A stretch of 64,000 bases of DNA, taken from contig NZ_CP011542.1 of the NCBI RefSeq assembly GCF_001020985.1, positions 2,108,001 through 2,172,000 of the forward strand, read 5' to 3'. Of the stretch, positions 35,524 through 45,865 are shown in pieces (positions within the stretch are counted from its first letter, which is position 1; each line of letters starts with the position of its first letter). Both the position numbers and the translations under genes were made by a program. Under the pieces are notes generated by a model. That model saw only the letters and a list, made by a program, of their open reading frames with translations, was not told the origin of the DNA and searched no databases. The stretch is from Corynebacterium mustelae. GTDB lineage: Bacteria; Actinomycetota; Actinomycetes; Mycobacteriales; Mycobacteriaceae.

Positions 35524-38500
35524 ATGAACCCCAACCCCACAACAATCCGCGCACTCATCGGCTGGGAGAGTGTCACCGCGTCCGAGGCGGCCACCGCACC
35601 GCTCGGTGAAGCTGAGCACCAAAAACAGGCGAAGGTGTTGCTGGAAAAGCTCACGGAACCCGACCTCACGCTGGGGATTCTTGCAATCAGGTTGGGGGTG
35701 CACCCTAACAAGGTGGTGGAGCTTTTGCCACCACACCCAGCGAAAACGGCAGCAAGGGCGCTGGTTGAACGGGGTGAAAAGTATGTACGTGGTTTCATCG
35801 CCGCCGCGTGCAGACTCCAGTTTCGGGTGCGCACCCACGAGCTGAGTGATTTCGGCGAGATGGCTGTGATGGCGGCAGTCGAGTTGTCGTGTCCCCCGCC
35901 GGATAATGTTGAGTTTTTCCGCGACTGGTCCATCCTCATTGCCCGCAATCCCCTGCTTTTTCCTGGAGCGATGTTTCGCGAGTATTTTTCTCAGGCTGTT
36001 GCGCTGGGGGTTCCTGCTATGGGGGCATTGTGCACGTTGCCAAAGACTGCGGTGGTTCATGGTTGGCTAACGAGGGATGAGGCGTGTGCGCTGGTATGGT
36101 CAGGGCTTAATACCGCCACGCGCCCGGGCGATAGGAAGGCATGGATTAAGGCGCTCACCAGTGATCTTGGGGTGTCCGCCACGGAGCTTTGCGCCCACGC
36201 TGCCCAAGTCGCGTCCCTTCCGCCGGGTGAAAATGCGGTGGTGGCGCACTTGATTGTGCCTCTGTTGCGCCAAAAAAGTGTGGCGGAGCGCAGCACGCTG
36301 GTGCTCAATGCGCTGTACGTGCGGACAAAGAAGCAGCTCAAGGCTGTGCTCAACTGTATTGCGGATGAGTGTGCGCCGGAGGCGGTGGCGCGGGTGCAGG
36401 AATTGGCGGCGGATTCGGATTCGGGGGTTGCTGCTTGCGCTCAGCATGTGTTGGAAAGGTGGGGTGTTGCCGCGTCAACTCCTGAACCTAGCCCTACCTG
36501 CCCCGATGGCGTGTGGCAGCCCACCCCGCCGGTGTGGGAGGTTCCCCGTTTCGATGTTTCCGCGATGACTCTCGAGGATCTCCGCCACGATTGGGCTGTG
36601 GTTTATGGCGGCAACCATCCGCGGAGTTTTTCGCTTGAGGCGGAGCGGGTTGTGTGTTTCGCCCACCGGTTGGCGAAGTCGGATAAGCAGGTGTTGCGGC
36701 AAATATTGAGCGGCACCGCCGATGAGTTGTGGCCGTACTCTCTGGTGTCTTGGGCTCAAGACGATCCCCCGCAGCAGGAGGAGTTTACGGCGTTCACGCT
36801 GTGTGATCGCAATCATTTAATCACCAGTGTCCTCGACGATCTGCCGTTGCTGCTGTCGGAGCCAACCTGGGTGGATTTCCGCATCCACCCAGGCGATTTA
36901 TTAGACAGGCTTTGCTGCTACGAAGCCACGCAGGCAACCATTTTCCCACCCGATTTTTCCAAGCGTTGCTGCGCACCGATGTGTCCGCGGTGTCCCCCAC
37001 CGAGCTTATGTTGCTTATCGACGCCGCCACCGCGCTCACCTTAACCGTCACGGTAGCCGAGGATTGCGTTGTTTCGGCAGGAAGAATTGTTGCTGAGTAT
37101 TTCCAGAATCCAGTCTCGGAAAAGCCTAGCGATCTCAAGCCTGATGTTTTCAATAACCTCATCCCGCTCTCTTCTCCTGCGTTTGACGATGTGGTGGCTT
37201 ATTTCGGCCAGGAGCTGCGGTGCAAGCCTCTTCCTTTCTACCTACCCAATTTTGGTGATGGTGTTTTCCGGAGTTTGGTGTGGCGAAATGGCAAAAACCC
37301 CGTGATGGTCGCCATGGCGATAGAGTGCTCACGGCGTGCCAAGCCGTTGAGTCCCCGTGTTGCCATGAATCTTCTCGCGGTTCAACGCGCCACCGACCCT
37401 GAGACTGCCCAGCTACTTCACAAGGCGGTGACTAACACGTGGCGCCGTGGCCTTCTGATACCTGGGGTGTCGGATGTGGGGCAGCTTGATTGGGGTGCTG
37501 AACTCAGCCAGATCCCGCCTCTAGTCACCGCCCTACGAGAGCTTGCCGATAAAGGAATGCTCGCTGTGGTGTGGGATGTGTTCGACCAGCTTCTTGGCCG
37601 CATCGCTACGATGCAGCGTCTTCCGGCAGGCACACTCGAGATCGTCACAGCCTGCGAATACTATCTTCCCACCGTCCCCAACGAGGCCCGCACGCTACCT
37701 GGCCTGCGGCTGTTTGCCCAACGGGCTGGGAAATCCGAGGCGGTTCGGTTAGCCCAGCAAGTTGTGGCGCAACTGCCCGCCGCGGATGTGCCCACCGGTG
37801 GCCGCGTCGACAAGCAAGAAGCGGGTGAACGTTTCGAACGGATCTGGCCGACCAGTGCCGGAACGAAACCCCACACGGATGATGGGGTGCGGATCAGTGC
37901 CTACACACGCAACCCGCAGGAAGAAATCACACTCACCGTGCCGGGGATTGAGCACCCCATCACTGTTGCCCAATGCAACCCCACCAGTCTCACGTGTCTG
38001 AAGCAGGGACGCAAGGGTTCGCTGTATACCGACGGCACGCAGGTTCTTTTCAGCCCCTGGGCACGCAAATCCACCACACAATCAAACGACAGCCCACCGT
38101 TTGTCTCCCTCGTGCTGCTCGCACAACTGGGGTTAGGTGCAACCGATAACCCGTGGCGTCATTACCGAAACCAGTTGTGCGGGGCTACCTCCATACGCAT
38201 CTTCGTGGAGCAACTGTTGCACTTCCCCGACTTTCGCCCCGATATGTGCCTAAAAGCGATCACCGGCAATCCCGAAACCCTCCCCTGGTTGTGGCCAGTA
38301 ATAACCGTCGCCCTCACACACGCCGCAGCCTGCACCACCCCACCGGTGTGGGCCGCACGCGTGCTCACCTTCGCCTGCGAACACGCCCCCATCCTCGCCG
38401 AAGCCACCCGGCGCGGACACATCCCGGCGACAGAGTGGGACAGCCTCGACACACTCGCCGCAATGAGCAAGAAGTGCGCTGCGAAAACCAAAGCGCAGCA

Positions 38501-38540
38501 ACTGCACACTTTTTTCAACAACCAGATGGGACAACCGTAG
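35524..38540 (+). pseudogene. Array paralog A9, split by a one-base frameshift in a T run
   Basis: ATG 35524 (MNPNPTTIRALIGWESVTAS) has GAAGGA upstream. The first frame runs to 37044 and carries VWEVPRFDVSAMTLEDLRH near 336 and LLLSEPTWVDFRIHPGDLLD near 441, then turns into unrelated Cys/Pro-rich sequence. The family continues in another frame from about 36950 (FQALLRTDVSAVSPTELMLL) to 38540, including MLAVVWDVFDQLLG and a C-terminal module ending MSKKCAAKTKAQQLHTFF. A10 reads straight through the same place (YPADLLRALLRTD). The switch is at the T run 36953-36957 and is repaired by adding one T. The restored protein would be about 1005 aa. It may be a true mutation, a slippage-based switch or a base-calling error. 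Confidence 0.8.
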
Positions 38541-40759
38541 TGAGTATTCCCCACGAATGGCTGGAAGTAAGCGTCGACGATGCCCTTCACCTGACTCTAG
38601 GCAGCCTTAAGCAGCAAGATCGGGCGCGGAATTACCTTGAGAAAACCCGCATTTCGCACCCAGCCCCCGCACTGGGAATCCTCGCCGTCCGCTTGCGGGT
38701 CAACCCACGCAACACCCTCCCCCTCCTATCGGAAACCCCACCGGCGATCCTGTGCTTAGCCCTGGTAGAACAGGGTACAGAATATACGCGTGCCTTCTGT
38801 CAGGTCGCGTGCCGCCCACAACACCGCCTCAGGCGCAACGAGCTTGGTGCATTCGGGGCGACTGTGGTCACTGCAATGCTGAAACTTGATGCTCCCCCAC
38901 CAGAAAATGTGGAGTACCTGCGCGACTGGGCGTTGCTGATAGCAGACAACCCCGTCGAATTGTTTGCAACCAGATTCACCGAACACCTCCACCTAGCGCT
39001 TCACCTCGGCATTCCAGCAACAGGCGCACTGCGGGCAGGTTGGCTTACTAGGGACGACGCCATCCACGCCGCATGGGAAGGGCTCAGCCACGCAATCAAA
39101 GCAAGCGACCGAAAGGCGTGGGTTTCAGTTCTTACAGATCAACTACGCATCACCCCACAAGAACTCACCGCGTTCGCCCCACAGATCACAACCCTCCCCA
39201 GCATCGAAGCCCCCATTGTTCAACACCTCATCCTCCCCCTCTTACCCTTCCACCACCTGCCCGAATACCCAGAACTAGCACTAGCCGCACTCTACACCCC
39301 CGCCCAAAAACACCAAATCGCAGCGCTTAACATTCTGATTACAACTCCCAGCCACGAACAACTCCGCCCTCGTGTGCTCGAACTAGCCTCAATCAACGAC
39401 CCGCAGATTAACACCGCCGCGCGCCGGGTACTCGACAGTTGGGGCATGGACGCAACCGAACCGGAGCCCAAGACTAACCCAACAAACCTCTGGCAAAACA
39501 CCCCACCACTGTGGGAGGTACCCCGCTTCGACATCTCACGCATGACCATCGACGACCTGCACCACGACTGGGCAATCATCACCGACCCTAAAAATTCTCG
39601 TGTGGGTTCGCTGGAGTCGGAACAAGTTCTGTGTTTCGCCCACGCGAACAAGGAGGCCGCGCGCCGGGTACTGGTGGGTACAAGTACCAATCTGTGGCCG
39701 TTTTCGCTGGTCGGGTGGGTGCAGGGCACAACGTATTCACCGCCGGCGCCCTCAGCCTACACGTATCTCGACAGGGATGCTGGGATCACGGCGGTGCTCG
39801 ACCAGTTGCCGTGCCTGCTCTCTGAGCCAACGTGGATTGATTTCCGCATCGACCCTCGCGACCTGCTTTCCCGGTTGCGCCGCTACCACGACGAATCCGC
39901 CATCATCTACCCCGCTGATCTGCTGCGTGCACTGCTACGCACGGACACCACAATCGTTGATGCCGCCGAGCTCACGCAGCTTATCGACACCGCCACCACG
40001 CTCCCCCTCACACTCACCCTCCCCGATGGGTCGCGGCTTGATGTGGGGACACTTGTAGCGGAGTATCTGCGCCACCCCGTATCTGAAAATCTCGCCGCGT
40101 GGAAACCAAACCAGCACCCCGCGCCCCTTCCGCTGGACTCGATCCCCGCCTTCGAGCCTTTCACCCAGTTTTTCGGGCAACCGCTTTATGCCGAGCTGAA
40201 GCACTCATGGCTTCCCACCTTCGGTGATTCACTGGTAAATAACCTGTTTTGGACAACCGAACGCCACCGCACGGTAGTAGCTACCGCGTTAGACTGCTCA
40301 CGGCAAAAATCGCCCTTGGGCCCGCGTGCCGCGGTGAATCTCCTCGGGGTGCAGCGCACCCCCGACCCCAATCTTCACCAGGCGGTCACCGATGCGTGGC
40401 GTTGCGGCCTGCTCATTCCTGGGGTGGCGGATGTCGCTTTTCTCGATGAGGATGACGAGGAGCTCACCCACATTCCGGCTCTCGTCGCAGCATTGAAAGA
40501 GCTTGCCGAAGAAGGAATACTCGCTGTGGTGTGGGATGTGCTCGACCAGCTTGTTGGCCGCGCAGCTTTAGCTGAGGTGCTCCCGCGCGGGCTCATTGAT
40601 GCGGTTGACGCGATCGACTATTTCCTCCCCGCAACCCCCGATTCGGCGCGTTCACTTCCGGGGCTGCATGCACTCGCCACGCGGAAAGGGAAGGCGAAGG
40701 TTCTCATCCGCGCTAAGGAGGTCGTCGAAAAGCTTAGGCGTGCTACTAGCCCAGGCTAA
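38540..40759 (+). CDS. Array paralog A10: short form overlapping the A9 stop
   Basis: 739 aa from GTG 38540, which shares its G with the A9 stop (TAGTGA), a typical coupled start. MSIPHEWLEVSVDDALHLTL replaces the usual N-terminal motif, and the conserved QQDRARNYLEKT follows. Landmarks: LWEVPRFDISRMTIDDLHH near 323, CLLSEPTWIDFRIDPRDLLS near 424, AWRCGLLIPGVADVAFLD, ILAVVWDVLDQLVG near 659, final HALATRKGKAKVLIRAKEVV. The frame is open far upstream (to 38153), but that part lies inside A9 and reads as Arg/Pro/His-rich shadow. Last plus-strand member of the array. Confidence 0.87.
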   Translation: MSIPHEWLEVSVDDALHLTLGSLKQQDRARNYLEKTRISHPAPALGILAVRLRVNPRNTLPLLSETPPAILCLALVEQGTEYTRAFCQVACRPQHRLRRNELGAFGATVVTAMLKLDAPPPENVEYLRDWALLIADNPVELFATRFTEHLHLALHLGIPATGALRAGWLTRDDAIHAAWEGLSHAIKASDRKAWVSVLTDQLRITPQELTAFAPQITTLPSIEAPIVQHLILPLLPFHHLPEYPELALAALYTPAQKHQIAALNILITTPSHEQLRPRVLELASINDPQINTAARRVLDSWGMDATEPEPKTNPTNLWQNTPPLWEVPRFDISRMTIDDLHHDWAIITDPKNSRVGSLESEQVLCFAHANKEAARRVLVGTSTNLWPFSLVGWVQGTTYSPPAPSAYTYLDRDAGITAVLDQLPCLLSEPTWIDFRIDPRDLLSRLRRYHDESAIIYPADLLRALLRTDTTIVDAAELTQLIDTATTLPLTLTLPDGSRLDVGTLVAEYLRHPVSENLAAWKPNQHPAPLPLDSIPAFEPFTQFFGQPLYAELKHSWLPTFGDSLVNNLFWTTERHRTVVATALDCSRQKSPLGPRAAVNLLGVQRTPDPNLHQAVTDAWRCGLLIPGVADVAFLDEDDEELTHIPALVAALKELAEEGILAVVWDVLDQLVGRAALAEVLPRGLIDAVDAIDYFLPATPDSARSLPGLHALATRKGKAKVLIRAKEVVEKLRRATSPG

Positions 40760-40769
40760 AATATCCCCC

Positions 40770-41348
40770 ATGACCACCACGCAATCTTTCCGTGCAGATA
40801 TGTCTACCCCCTCACCACTGGGGTGGGTGGGCGGTAATCCCCCAGCGTGGTTCGACACTCGCACCGACCTCCTGCAGGGTGATCAAGCCACGTACGGCTT
40901 CCTTTTCACTTTCGCCCTCGATGATCACGATGCGCTCTCCGTTTTCCTTGCCCAAGATTTCGATTACCGGATTGAACACAACATTTAACCAAGCAACGGC
41001 GGGAAAGTGTTTCGCCATCCTTTTACTGAGCAGTCGGAGCACACGGACTTCCAGTTGCTGGCCGATGACGGCACGAGTCCTGTTTTGCGTCAGGCGTGGC
41101 TGCACCCAATGCCAGCTGACGCGGAACGCACGCCGATTCTTACAGTCGGCGACGAACCAACCTTGATTCAGGAAGAGGGATACTACACAGATCCGCTTGA
41201 GTCAGACGGGTGGGAGTTTTTCGCCTGCTTCGACGAAGACGGCTACTGTGACGAGCAGCTCCTCGACCAGTATCCCCTCATCTATGGATCGCTGTACGTG
41301 TATCGCCGGGGCGAGGATTTCACCTTCGGGTTTTGGCAATACTCATAG
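40770..41348 (+). pseudogene. Unknown protein gene interrupted by an in-frame TAA
   Basis: ATG 40770 follows TAAAAT (40757-40762) by 7 nt, so it is probably leaderless. The frame encodes MTTTQSFRADMSTPSPLGWV ... DYRIEHNI, hits TAA at 40986-40988, and continues in the same frame as PSNGGKVFRHPFTEQSEHTD through GSLYVYRRGEDFTFGFWQYS to 41348. The two halves read as one protein of about 192 aa with a single nonsense codon. The downstream half has a GTG at 41007 but only a modest ribosome site. I do not recognise the family; its aromatic and acidic make-up (DGWEFFACFDEDGYCDEQLL) is like small intracellular immunity proteins. Confidence 0.65.
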
Positions 41349-41461
41349 TTTCGCTTGTCGACGTACCCCGCAAAGAACACAATTGCCCTAGGTAAGAGCT
41401 CACCCATTCTAGACAATTTCGGCAAAAATCCAACGAAAGTGGCCCTCCTATGTTCACAATG

Positions 41462-42157
41462 CTAGGCGTCGCCAAGTACAACCTTTTCCCAATCTAGTTC
41501 TAGGTACCTTTTATCGCCCGCCATCCACTGGCTAATAAACTTAGCGACTTGTGCTCCACCGGTGACGTACGTGCCAACCAGGTCAGCGTTTTCCCCGTCG
41601 CGATATTCAATCCGCCATTCGTCCTCGTGGGGTGGTCGCAGCAACATGTTAGCCGCTTGGGCGAAACGCTGTTCGTCGTTTTTATCTTCCACCACCAGAA
41701 AAAAGTTCGTGGTTTCCGTATCCAAAATATAGGTGCACGTGGCCTCAAGGGCAGCTGCTGACACTGCCGGATACTTTCCTCGCCGCGCGATTTGAATCTC
41801 AAAATTGGGGTTTTCGTCGCCGTAGAAAACCACAAAATCGTCGGAAACTTCCGCTAACCCCAGCCCATTCGCCAGCGCGATGTCCATCAGATATTCCAAA
41901 GCACGTTCTTGGGCCTGGATGGTTGTGTTGACGCGGATGATCCGGTCACCTTCCACACTTGCCCCCTCCAAGCCTGGAAGCTTTTCGACGTCGTGGTTGA
42001 TCTTATCCACAAGCACATCCAACTCAGGTGAAGATGTTGTCGACGTGCAGGAATAGCGCCGCATCAATTGCTCGTTGAGTGAGAAAACACGGTTATCCAC
42101 CACTACCTGGTTGTTTGCGTCACGGTCAGGACTGAAAAGAATGAAATCGTAAGACAT
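41462..42157 (-). CDS. Hypothetical protein of 231 aa
   Basis: Start at ATG 42157 (MSYDFILFSPDRDANNQ), with GGAG upstream; the frame extends to 42313, but that part is basic and unlike the rest. Soluble and acidic, with alternating strands and helices: RIIRVNTTIQAQERALEYLM, GLGLAEVSDDFVVFYGDEN, FFLVVEDKNDEQRF, EDEWRIEYRDGENADLVGTY. I do not recognise a named family. Size and isolated position among immunity-like genes fit an immunity or accessory protein, but nothing in the sequence proves it. Confidence 0.7.
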   Translation of the reverse strand: MSYDFILFSPDRDANNQVVVDNRVFSLNEQLMRRYSCTSTTSSPELDVLVDKINHDVEKLPGLEGASVEGDRIIRVNTTIQAQERALEYLMDIALANGLGLAEVSDDFVVFYGDENPNFEIQIARRGKYPAVSAAALEATCTYILDTETTNFFLVVEDKNDEQRFAQAANMLLRPPHEDEWRIEYRDGENADLVGTYVTGGAQVAKFISQWMAGDKRYLELDWEKVVLGDA

Positions 42158-42570
42158 GGCTCCATTGAAACAAATGGGGCTAACATGAGCGCCCAAGTTT
42201 AGAAAAACTTTACGAGTTTTTGTTCCCCGTCCGTCTTTGCGAACCTTCAATTTCATAGTCGCTACAATCGACCCGATCCCAGCCCAGCTCGAAAAACTCC
42301 GGCGCACCCTCATTCACTGGCACACAAGCTAGGAATACGTTATCAGAATCTACCGCCAACTATTTACAGGCGAGCAGTCTTTCCGCATGACACCATCTGA
42401 CCTAAAAGCACGCCCAATCTTCTATACCGTAAAGCGGATGATTCGCTGAGCTCCTAGCGTATTGAACTGGGGTTTTAGCAGTCTAGATATGATCCTCCCA
42501 CACTAGTTTCCCGGAACCAATCTCCATATTCCCCACTGCAGAAGCAGCAGTTTGCGCTGCAGCAACTCCC

Positions 42571-42634
42571 CAACTCGACTCTTATGTCCTCTAGGCTAGG
42601 AAACCGACCTCTAAACCACACAAAGGTCGAGCTG
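42571..42634. repeat. Short inverted-repeat element, copy 1
   Basis: 64 bp bounded by CAACTCGAC and GTCGAGCTG. About 77% identical (49 of 64 by eye) to copy 2 at the same length, including CTAAACC near the right end and a central GAAAC. Belongs to an eight-copy family limited here to intergenic DNA. Confidence 0.75.
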
Positions 42635-42764
42635 TCTTCACAACCTGCGCCGTGTAGCCGCCTTGCAGCAGGTTATGCGACGCAAGACCCAACAATCACC
42701 CATGCTCCGTGGACTAGCCGAGTTTTCTCAAGCTGGACACACAGCTGGCACGCCGGAATTAACT

Positions 42765-42828
42765 CAACTCGACTTTTACATCCCCGAAGCCACGAAACTA
42801 ACCGCTAAACCGCACGGAGGTCGAGTTG
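42765..42828. repeat. Short inverted-repeat element, copy 2
   Basis: 64 bp bounded by CAACTCGACTTTT and GGTCGAGTTG, with central GAAAC. It lies 130 bp after copy 1 in the same orientation and is the best match to it. Confidence 0.75.
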
Positions 42829-42901
42829 CTGCCAAAGACCAGCATCACTTCCCGCAGAAATGCGCCGTAAGGCAGGACGACGCACCATTGAAAGGCTCCT
42901 C

Positions 42902-43336
42902 ATGAAGGATGTATTCGCTCGGTTCATTGCTCTTGAAGATGCGATTGAAGACTCACCCATCCTGGATGATTACGGGAAGTTTCTGTCCAATTTCTTTCGC
43001 TTCCTTGAAAATGAAATCGCCCCCATCGCCCCACATCCTGATCAGATGCGGCACCTTGTGGCGTGCGCCCGTGCTTTTGTTGCAGGGAATTTTTCAGCAG
43101 AGGATTTACGTGAGGAGTGGTCTCGCTACGAAAGCACGTGTGTCCCCAACCAAAAAGATGATCCACACGGTTACCACTGTGCGATAGAAGCATGTTGGTG
43201 TGCAGACATAGACTTCCTCAGCAATAACATTCCCGAAACACTCCAGGATTCGTACACAAGCTATATTCTCAACGGTCTATTTGAGATCACCCAGGACCTT
43301 TCACTGTGCGAGAAGCTCTACCAATATCTCTCCTAG
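42902..43336 (+). CDS. Hypothetical acidic helical protein
   Basis: 144 aa from ATG 42902 (MKDVFARFIALEDAIEDSPI), with GAAAGG upstream; the frame opens earlier, but the extension is basic and repeat-derived. All-helical prediction by eye: LSNFFRFLENEIAPI, HLVACARAFVAGNFSAEDLR, CAIEACWCADIDFLSNNIP, LNGLFEITQDLSLCEKLYQYLS. No family recognised. Size and acidity are typical of immunity-type proteins. Confidence 0.65.
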   Translation: MKDVFARFIALEDAIEDSPILDDYGKFLSNFFRFLENEIAPIAPHPDQMRHLVACARAFVAGNFSAEDLREEWSRYESTCVPNQKDDPHGYHCAIEACWCADIDFLSNNIPETLQDSYTSYILNGLFEITQDLSLCEKLYQYLS

Positions 43337-43534
43337 CTACCACGTAAGTCAGTAGCCCTGTGATGAACCCAATGGGAATCACAGCCGCATTGCTTGGTGG
43401 CACACAGTAACAGGGGCGAAGCCCCACAGCGGCATTTTAGGGTTGTCATCATCAGGCTTTGCGAAAAATCCCAACACGGTCGCACCAACAACGAGCACCA
43501 CGACAGAAAGGGACGCAAGGAGAATTTTCTCCAT
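43287..43534 (-). pseudogene. Small two-helix membrane protein broken by a frameshift
   Basis: From ATG 43534 the frame encodes MEKILLASLSVVVLVVGATV LGFF, a clear membrane helix, then AKPDDDNPKMPLWGFAP. It then ends early (CHQAMRL). A second membrane-like helix, SNAAVIPIGFITGLLTYVVA, is encoded immediately after in another frame; joining them needs one base change at the CCCC run near 43410. The restored protein would be about 80 aa with two helices. Its end overlaps the convergent plus-strand gene, so the exact 3' limit is uncertain. Confidence 0.4.
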
Positions 43535-43585
43535 CGCCACAAAATAAACGAAGAGTCCGTAGAGAATAGCGATGTGTTTTTGGAG

Positions 43586-45865
43586 TCACGGTTTCGTTTT
43601 TTCCAATTGCTCACGCACCGCTTGTGCCGCTAGCACCACCTTTGAGGAGCCCCTCTGGTCTGCATAGGCAGCAACACCCAGCAGGTTTTCCACCACGGTG
43701 TGTGGTACATCCTTAGATTTCACGGCGCGAAGCACATTAGGGCACAACTCCACCATGAGTTCTGCAACAGCAGAAAGCCCCTGTGGTGGGCGGGGTTGGG
43801 AGGAGGCAGTGAGGAGGAAACTGTCGCACATCGGCCACACCAGCACCAATAAGCCGTGTTCGGCAAGGTCTTGAAGAATCCCCGCAACTTTATTGAAGCT
43901 CCGCTCCGGCCACCAGGAAGCCTCGATGGTTGAGGGGAGGAGGAGTCCGCGTCGAAAAGCTAAATCCACCGCCTCCACCACGGAAGGGTCGCCACTCTTC
44001 AACGCCGCAATTAGCTGCATCATTTGCTCGGGGTTTAACGGGATTCGGCGACTTATAAACTGCATCGCATACCTCCCTAACGCGGGTGGCTTCAACATGC
44101 TTGGGATACCCCACTCAAGCTGCGGGACCACCGCCTGAAACGCCGCAGTCACCTCGTATCCGAAACGTCGCAGATGTTCCGGCAGACGCTGCGCATCTGT
44201 CACTGGGTTCTCCATTGCCTGATTCACCAGCTGTGCAACGTTTACCTCCCCCTCGGGGAGTTCAACGCTCAGGTGAGAAATGGGAACCTCACTGTCAGAA
44301 GCTTCAACCCTGAGCCGACACAACGCGAGGAACAAGTCGGCTGGGACAACCCGGGCGTGAGCGTCAACGTAGCGCTGAAGGCGGGTGCGCAGGTCCGGCA
44401 CGCTCACGCTCAAGTCCACAAAGGACGGCTCGGATAGCAGACACGGAATCGCGCCAATGGCGGCCGACGCCTCGAAAAGACGCTCCGCTAAGGGATTGCC
44501 CTTCCCGCTGCGATCGCCACGACCAGGCAGGTTAACACGGGTTACTCCGCGTTTCGACGTGGAATGCGGCAACACCCGCAACGCCGCCTCATAATCATTC
44601 CATGCCAGTTCAACGGCAAGCGCCACGAAACGTTCTGTGGCGTGGTCGTGAATGTTGCGGGCGCAGAAATCCCAAGGAACCTCCCGCAGTACCTCACCCA
44701 GCTCCGCAACACTCACCTCCCCTTTTTCAAACCGAGGCATCACCCACAGATCAGGCACCGCAACCCACTCAAATTCCCGCGCAACCGGCTGGGTGGGATC
44801 GCCTGCGCTCCCCCAGCGCTCAAGAATCTGGGTGGCCTGCTTCGACACCTTCACATTCGACGCCGCCGCAAGCTCAGCAACGCGCGGACCAAGCTCCGCC
44901 ACCGACTCAGCAGAAAGATTCTCAGAGTTTTTCAGCAGCGTAAGGATCGCCGCCTGTGTTTTCGCCGTACCGTGATACAGGGCCACGAGCACACACTCCG
45001 CCTTCTCCCGCCCCACCAACACCCCCACTAGGCGCGGGGCGAGAGCATCAATGAGCTGCTTATTCGCACCCACCACCGCAGCGCACAGGCCAGGCGCGTG
45101 CGCTTTTAATTCCTCATCGGTGATGTTCAGCTCCTCTACAAGAAGGGCAACGCAGTTCTTGCGCTGGAGTGGTTTCGACACCACCCCCACCGATTCCACC
45201 ACCCAAGACAAAGCGAAGTCCCGCGCCACAACCTGCTCGCTGGCCGCAAAGCCGAGAACTTTCCCCAGATCACCCTCGGCTGCCAGCCCCTCACGCCGCG
45301 CCGTTTCTAGGTGTTCACGCATAGTGGGGAGGATTTCCTCCCGCTCAGGGTCTTGAGGATTATCCTGCCTTTCCTGCGTGAACAGCACCCTCACCGCGAC
45401 TTCGGCCCATTGCCGCAGATACGCCTCAGGGGTGAAAGCAGTGCCGTTAGCAAGGGCCCACCGCACCGCTAGGCGACGTTCCTTCGCACCAAACTCACCA
45501 CGGGTAGCGGCCAGGGCGCCCATCACCTCACTGGTGAAAACCTGTGGTTTCGATTCGAGACAGCCTGCAATAACATCCCAATCCAGCACCGAAAGTTGGC
45601 GCAGAAGCTTCACCGCCTGCGGTGGAGTCACCTCGGAGCGTAGGGCGCACAGTTGCAGCATGTCGTGGCGTAGCCGTCGCGGGTTATCCACGGGCTCACC
45701 TGCGTACCAGTGCTCGCGTTCCCCTGTGAGCGCCCCCGCCACAATAATTTTCTGCTGCTCCAGCGTGCCCAACGCGAGGGTGGGGGCTTGATCGCGGGGC
45801 TGATTCTTCCAGCCGATCTGAGCAAAGGCAGTGAACGCGGCCCTAATTTTCTTACTTAGTTCCAT
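43586..45865 (-). CDS. Array paralog A11: minus-strand helical-repeat protein (DUF6493-type)
   Basis: 759 aa, start MELSKKIRAAFTAFAQIGWK, short form. Landmarks: LALGTLEQQKIIVAGAL, LWVMPRFEKGEVSVAELGE near 373, CLLSEPSFVDLSVSVPDLRT near 473, RGLLLPSTIEASWWPERSF, LLVLVWPMCDSFLL near 672, ending AYADQRGSSKVVLAAQAVRE. It is well diverged from the plus-strand copies, so it is an older member. Its start overlaps the stop of the NADAR gene by 10 bp, so the two are translated from one mRNA, the only copy with such a partner. Confidence 0.88.
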   Translation of the reverse strand: MELSKKIRAAFTAFAQIGWKNQPRDQAPTLALGTLEQQKIIVAGALTGEREHWYAGEPVDNPRRLRHDMLQLCALRSEVTPPQAVKLLRQLSVLDWDVIAGCLESKPQVFTSEVMGALAATRGEFGAKERRLAVRWALANGTAFTPEAYLRQWAEVAVRVLFTQERQDNPQDPEREEILPTMREHLETARREGLAAEGDLGKVLGFAASEQVVARDFALSWVVESVGVVSKPLQRKNCVALLVEELNITDEELKAHAPGLCAAVVGANKQLIDALAPRLVGVLVGREKAECVLVALYHGTAKTQAAILTLLKNSENLSAESVAELGPRVAELAAASNVKVSKQATQILERWGSAGDPTQPVAREFEWVAVPDLWVMPRFEKGEVSVAELGEVLREVPWDFCARNIHDHATERFVALAVELAWNDYEAALRVLPHSTSKRGVTRVNLPGRGDRSGKGNPLAERLFEASAAIGAIPCLLSEPSFVDLSVSVPDLRTRLQRYVDAHARVVPADLFLALCRLRVEASDSEVPISHLSVELPEGEVNVAQLVNQAMENPVTDAQRLPEHLRRFGYEVTAAFQAVVPQLEWGIPSMLKPPALGRYAMQFISRRIPLNPEQMMQLIAALKSGDPSVVEAVDLAFRRGLLLPSTIEASWWPERSFNKVAGILQDLAEHGLLVLVWPMCDSFLLTASSQPRPPQGLSAVAELMVELCPNVLRAVKSKDVPHTVVENLLGVAAYADQRGSSKVVLAAQAVREQLEKTKP

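Larger units (their letters stand above)
42158..42901. other. Long non-coding gap with two copies of an inverted-repeat element
   Basis: No convincing reading frame in 744 bp. Apart from the two 64-bp elements listed separately, a perfect GCGCTGC/GCAGC-type hairpin near 42551-42563 is visible. The rest shows nothing I can name. Confidence 0.5.

Noticed and set aside
38153..38539. Upstream extension of A10
   Set aside because: It lies wholly inside A9 in another frame, is Arg/Pro/His rich, and lacks the family N-terminus; GTG 38540 gives a normal coupled start.
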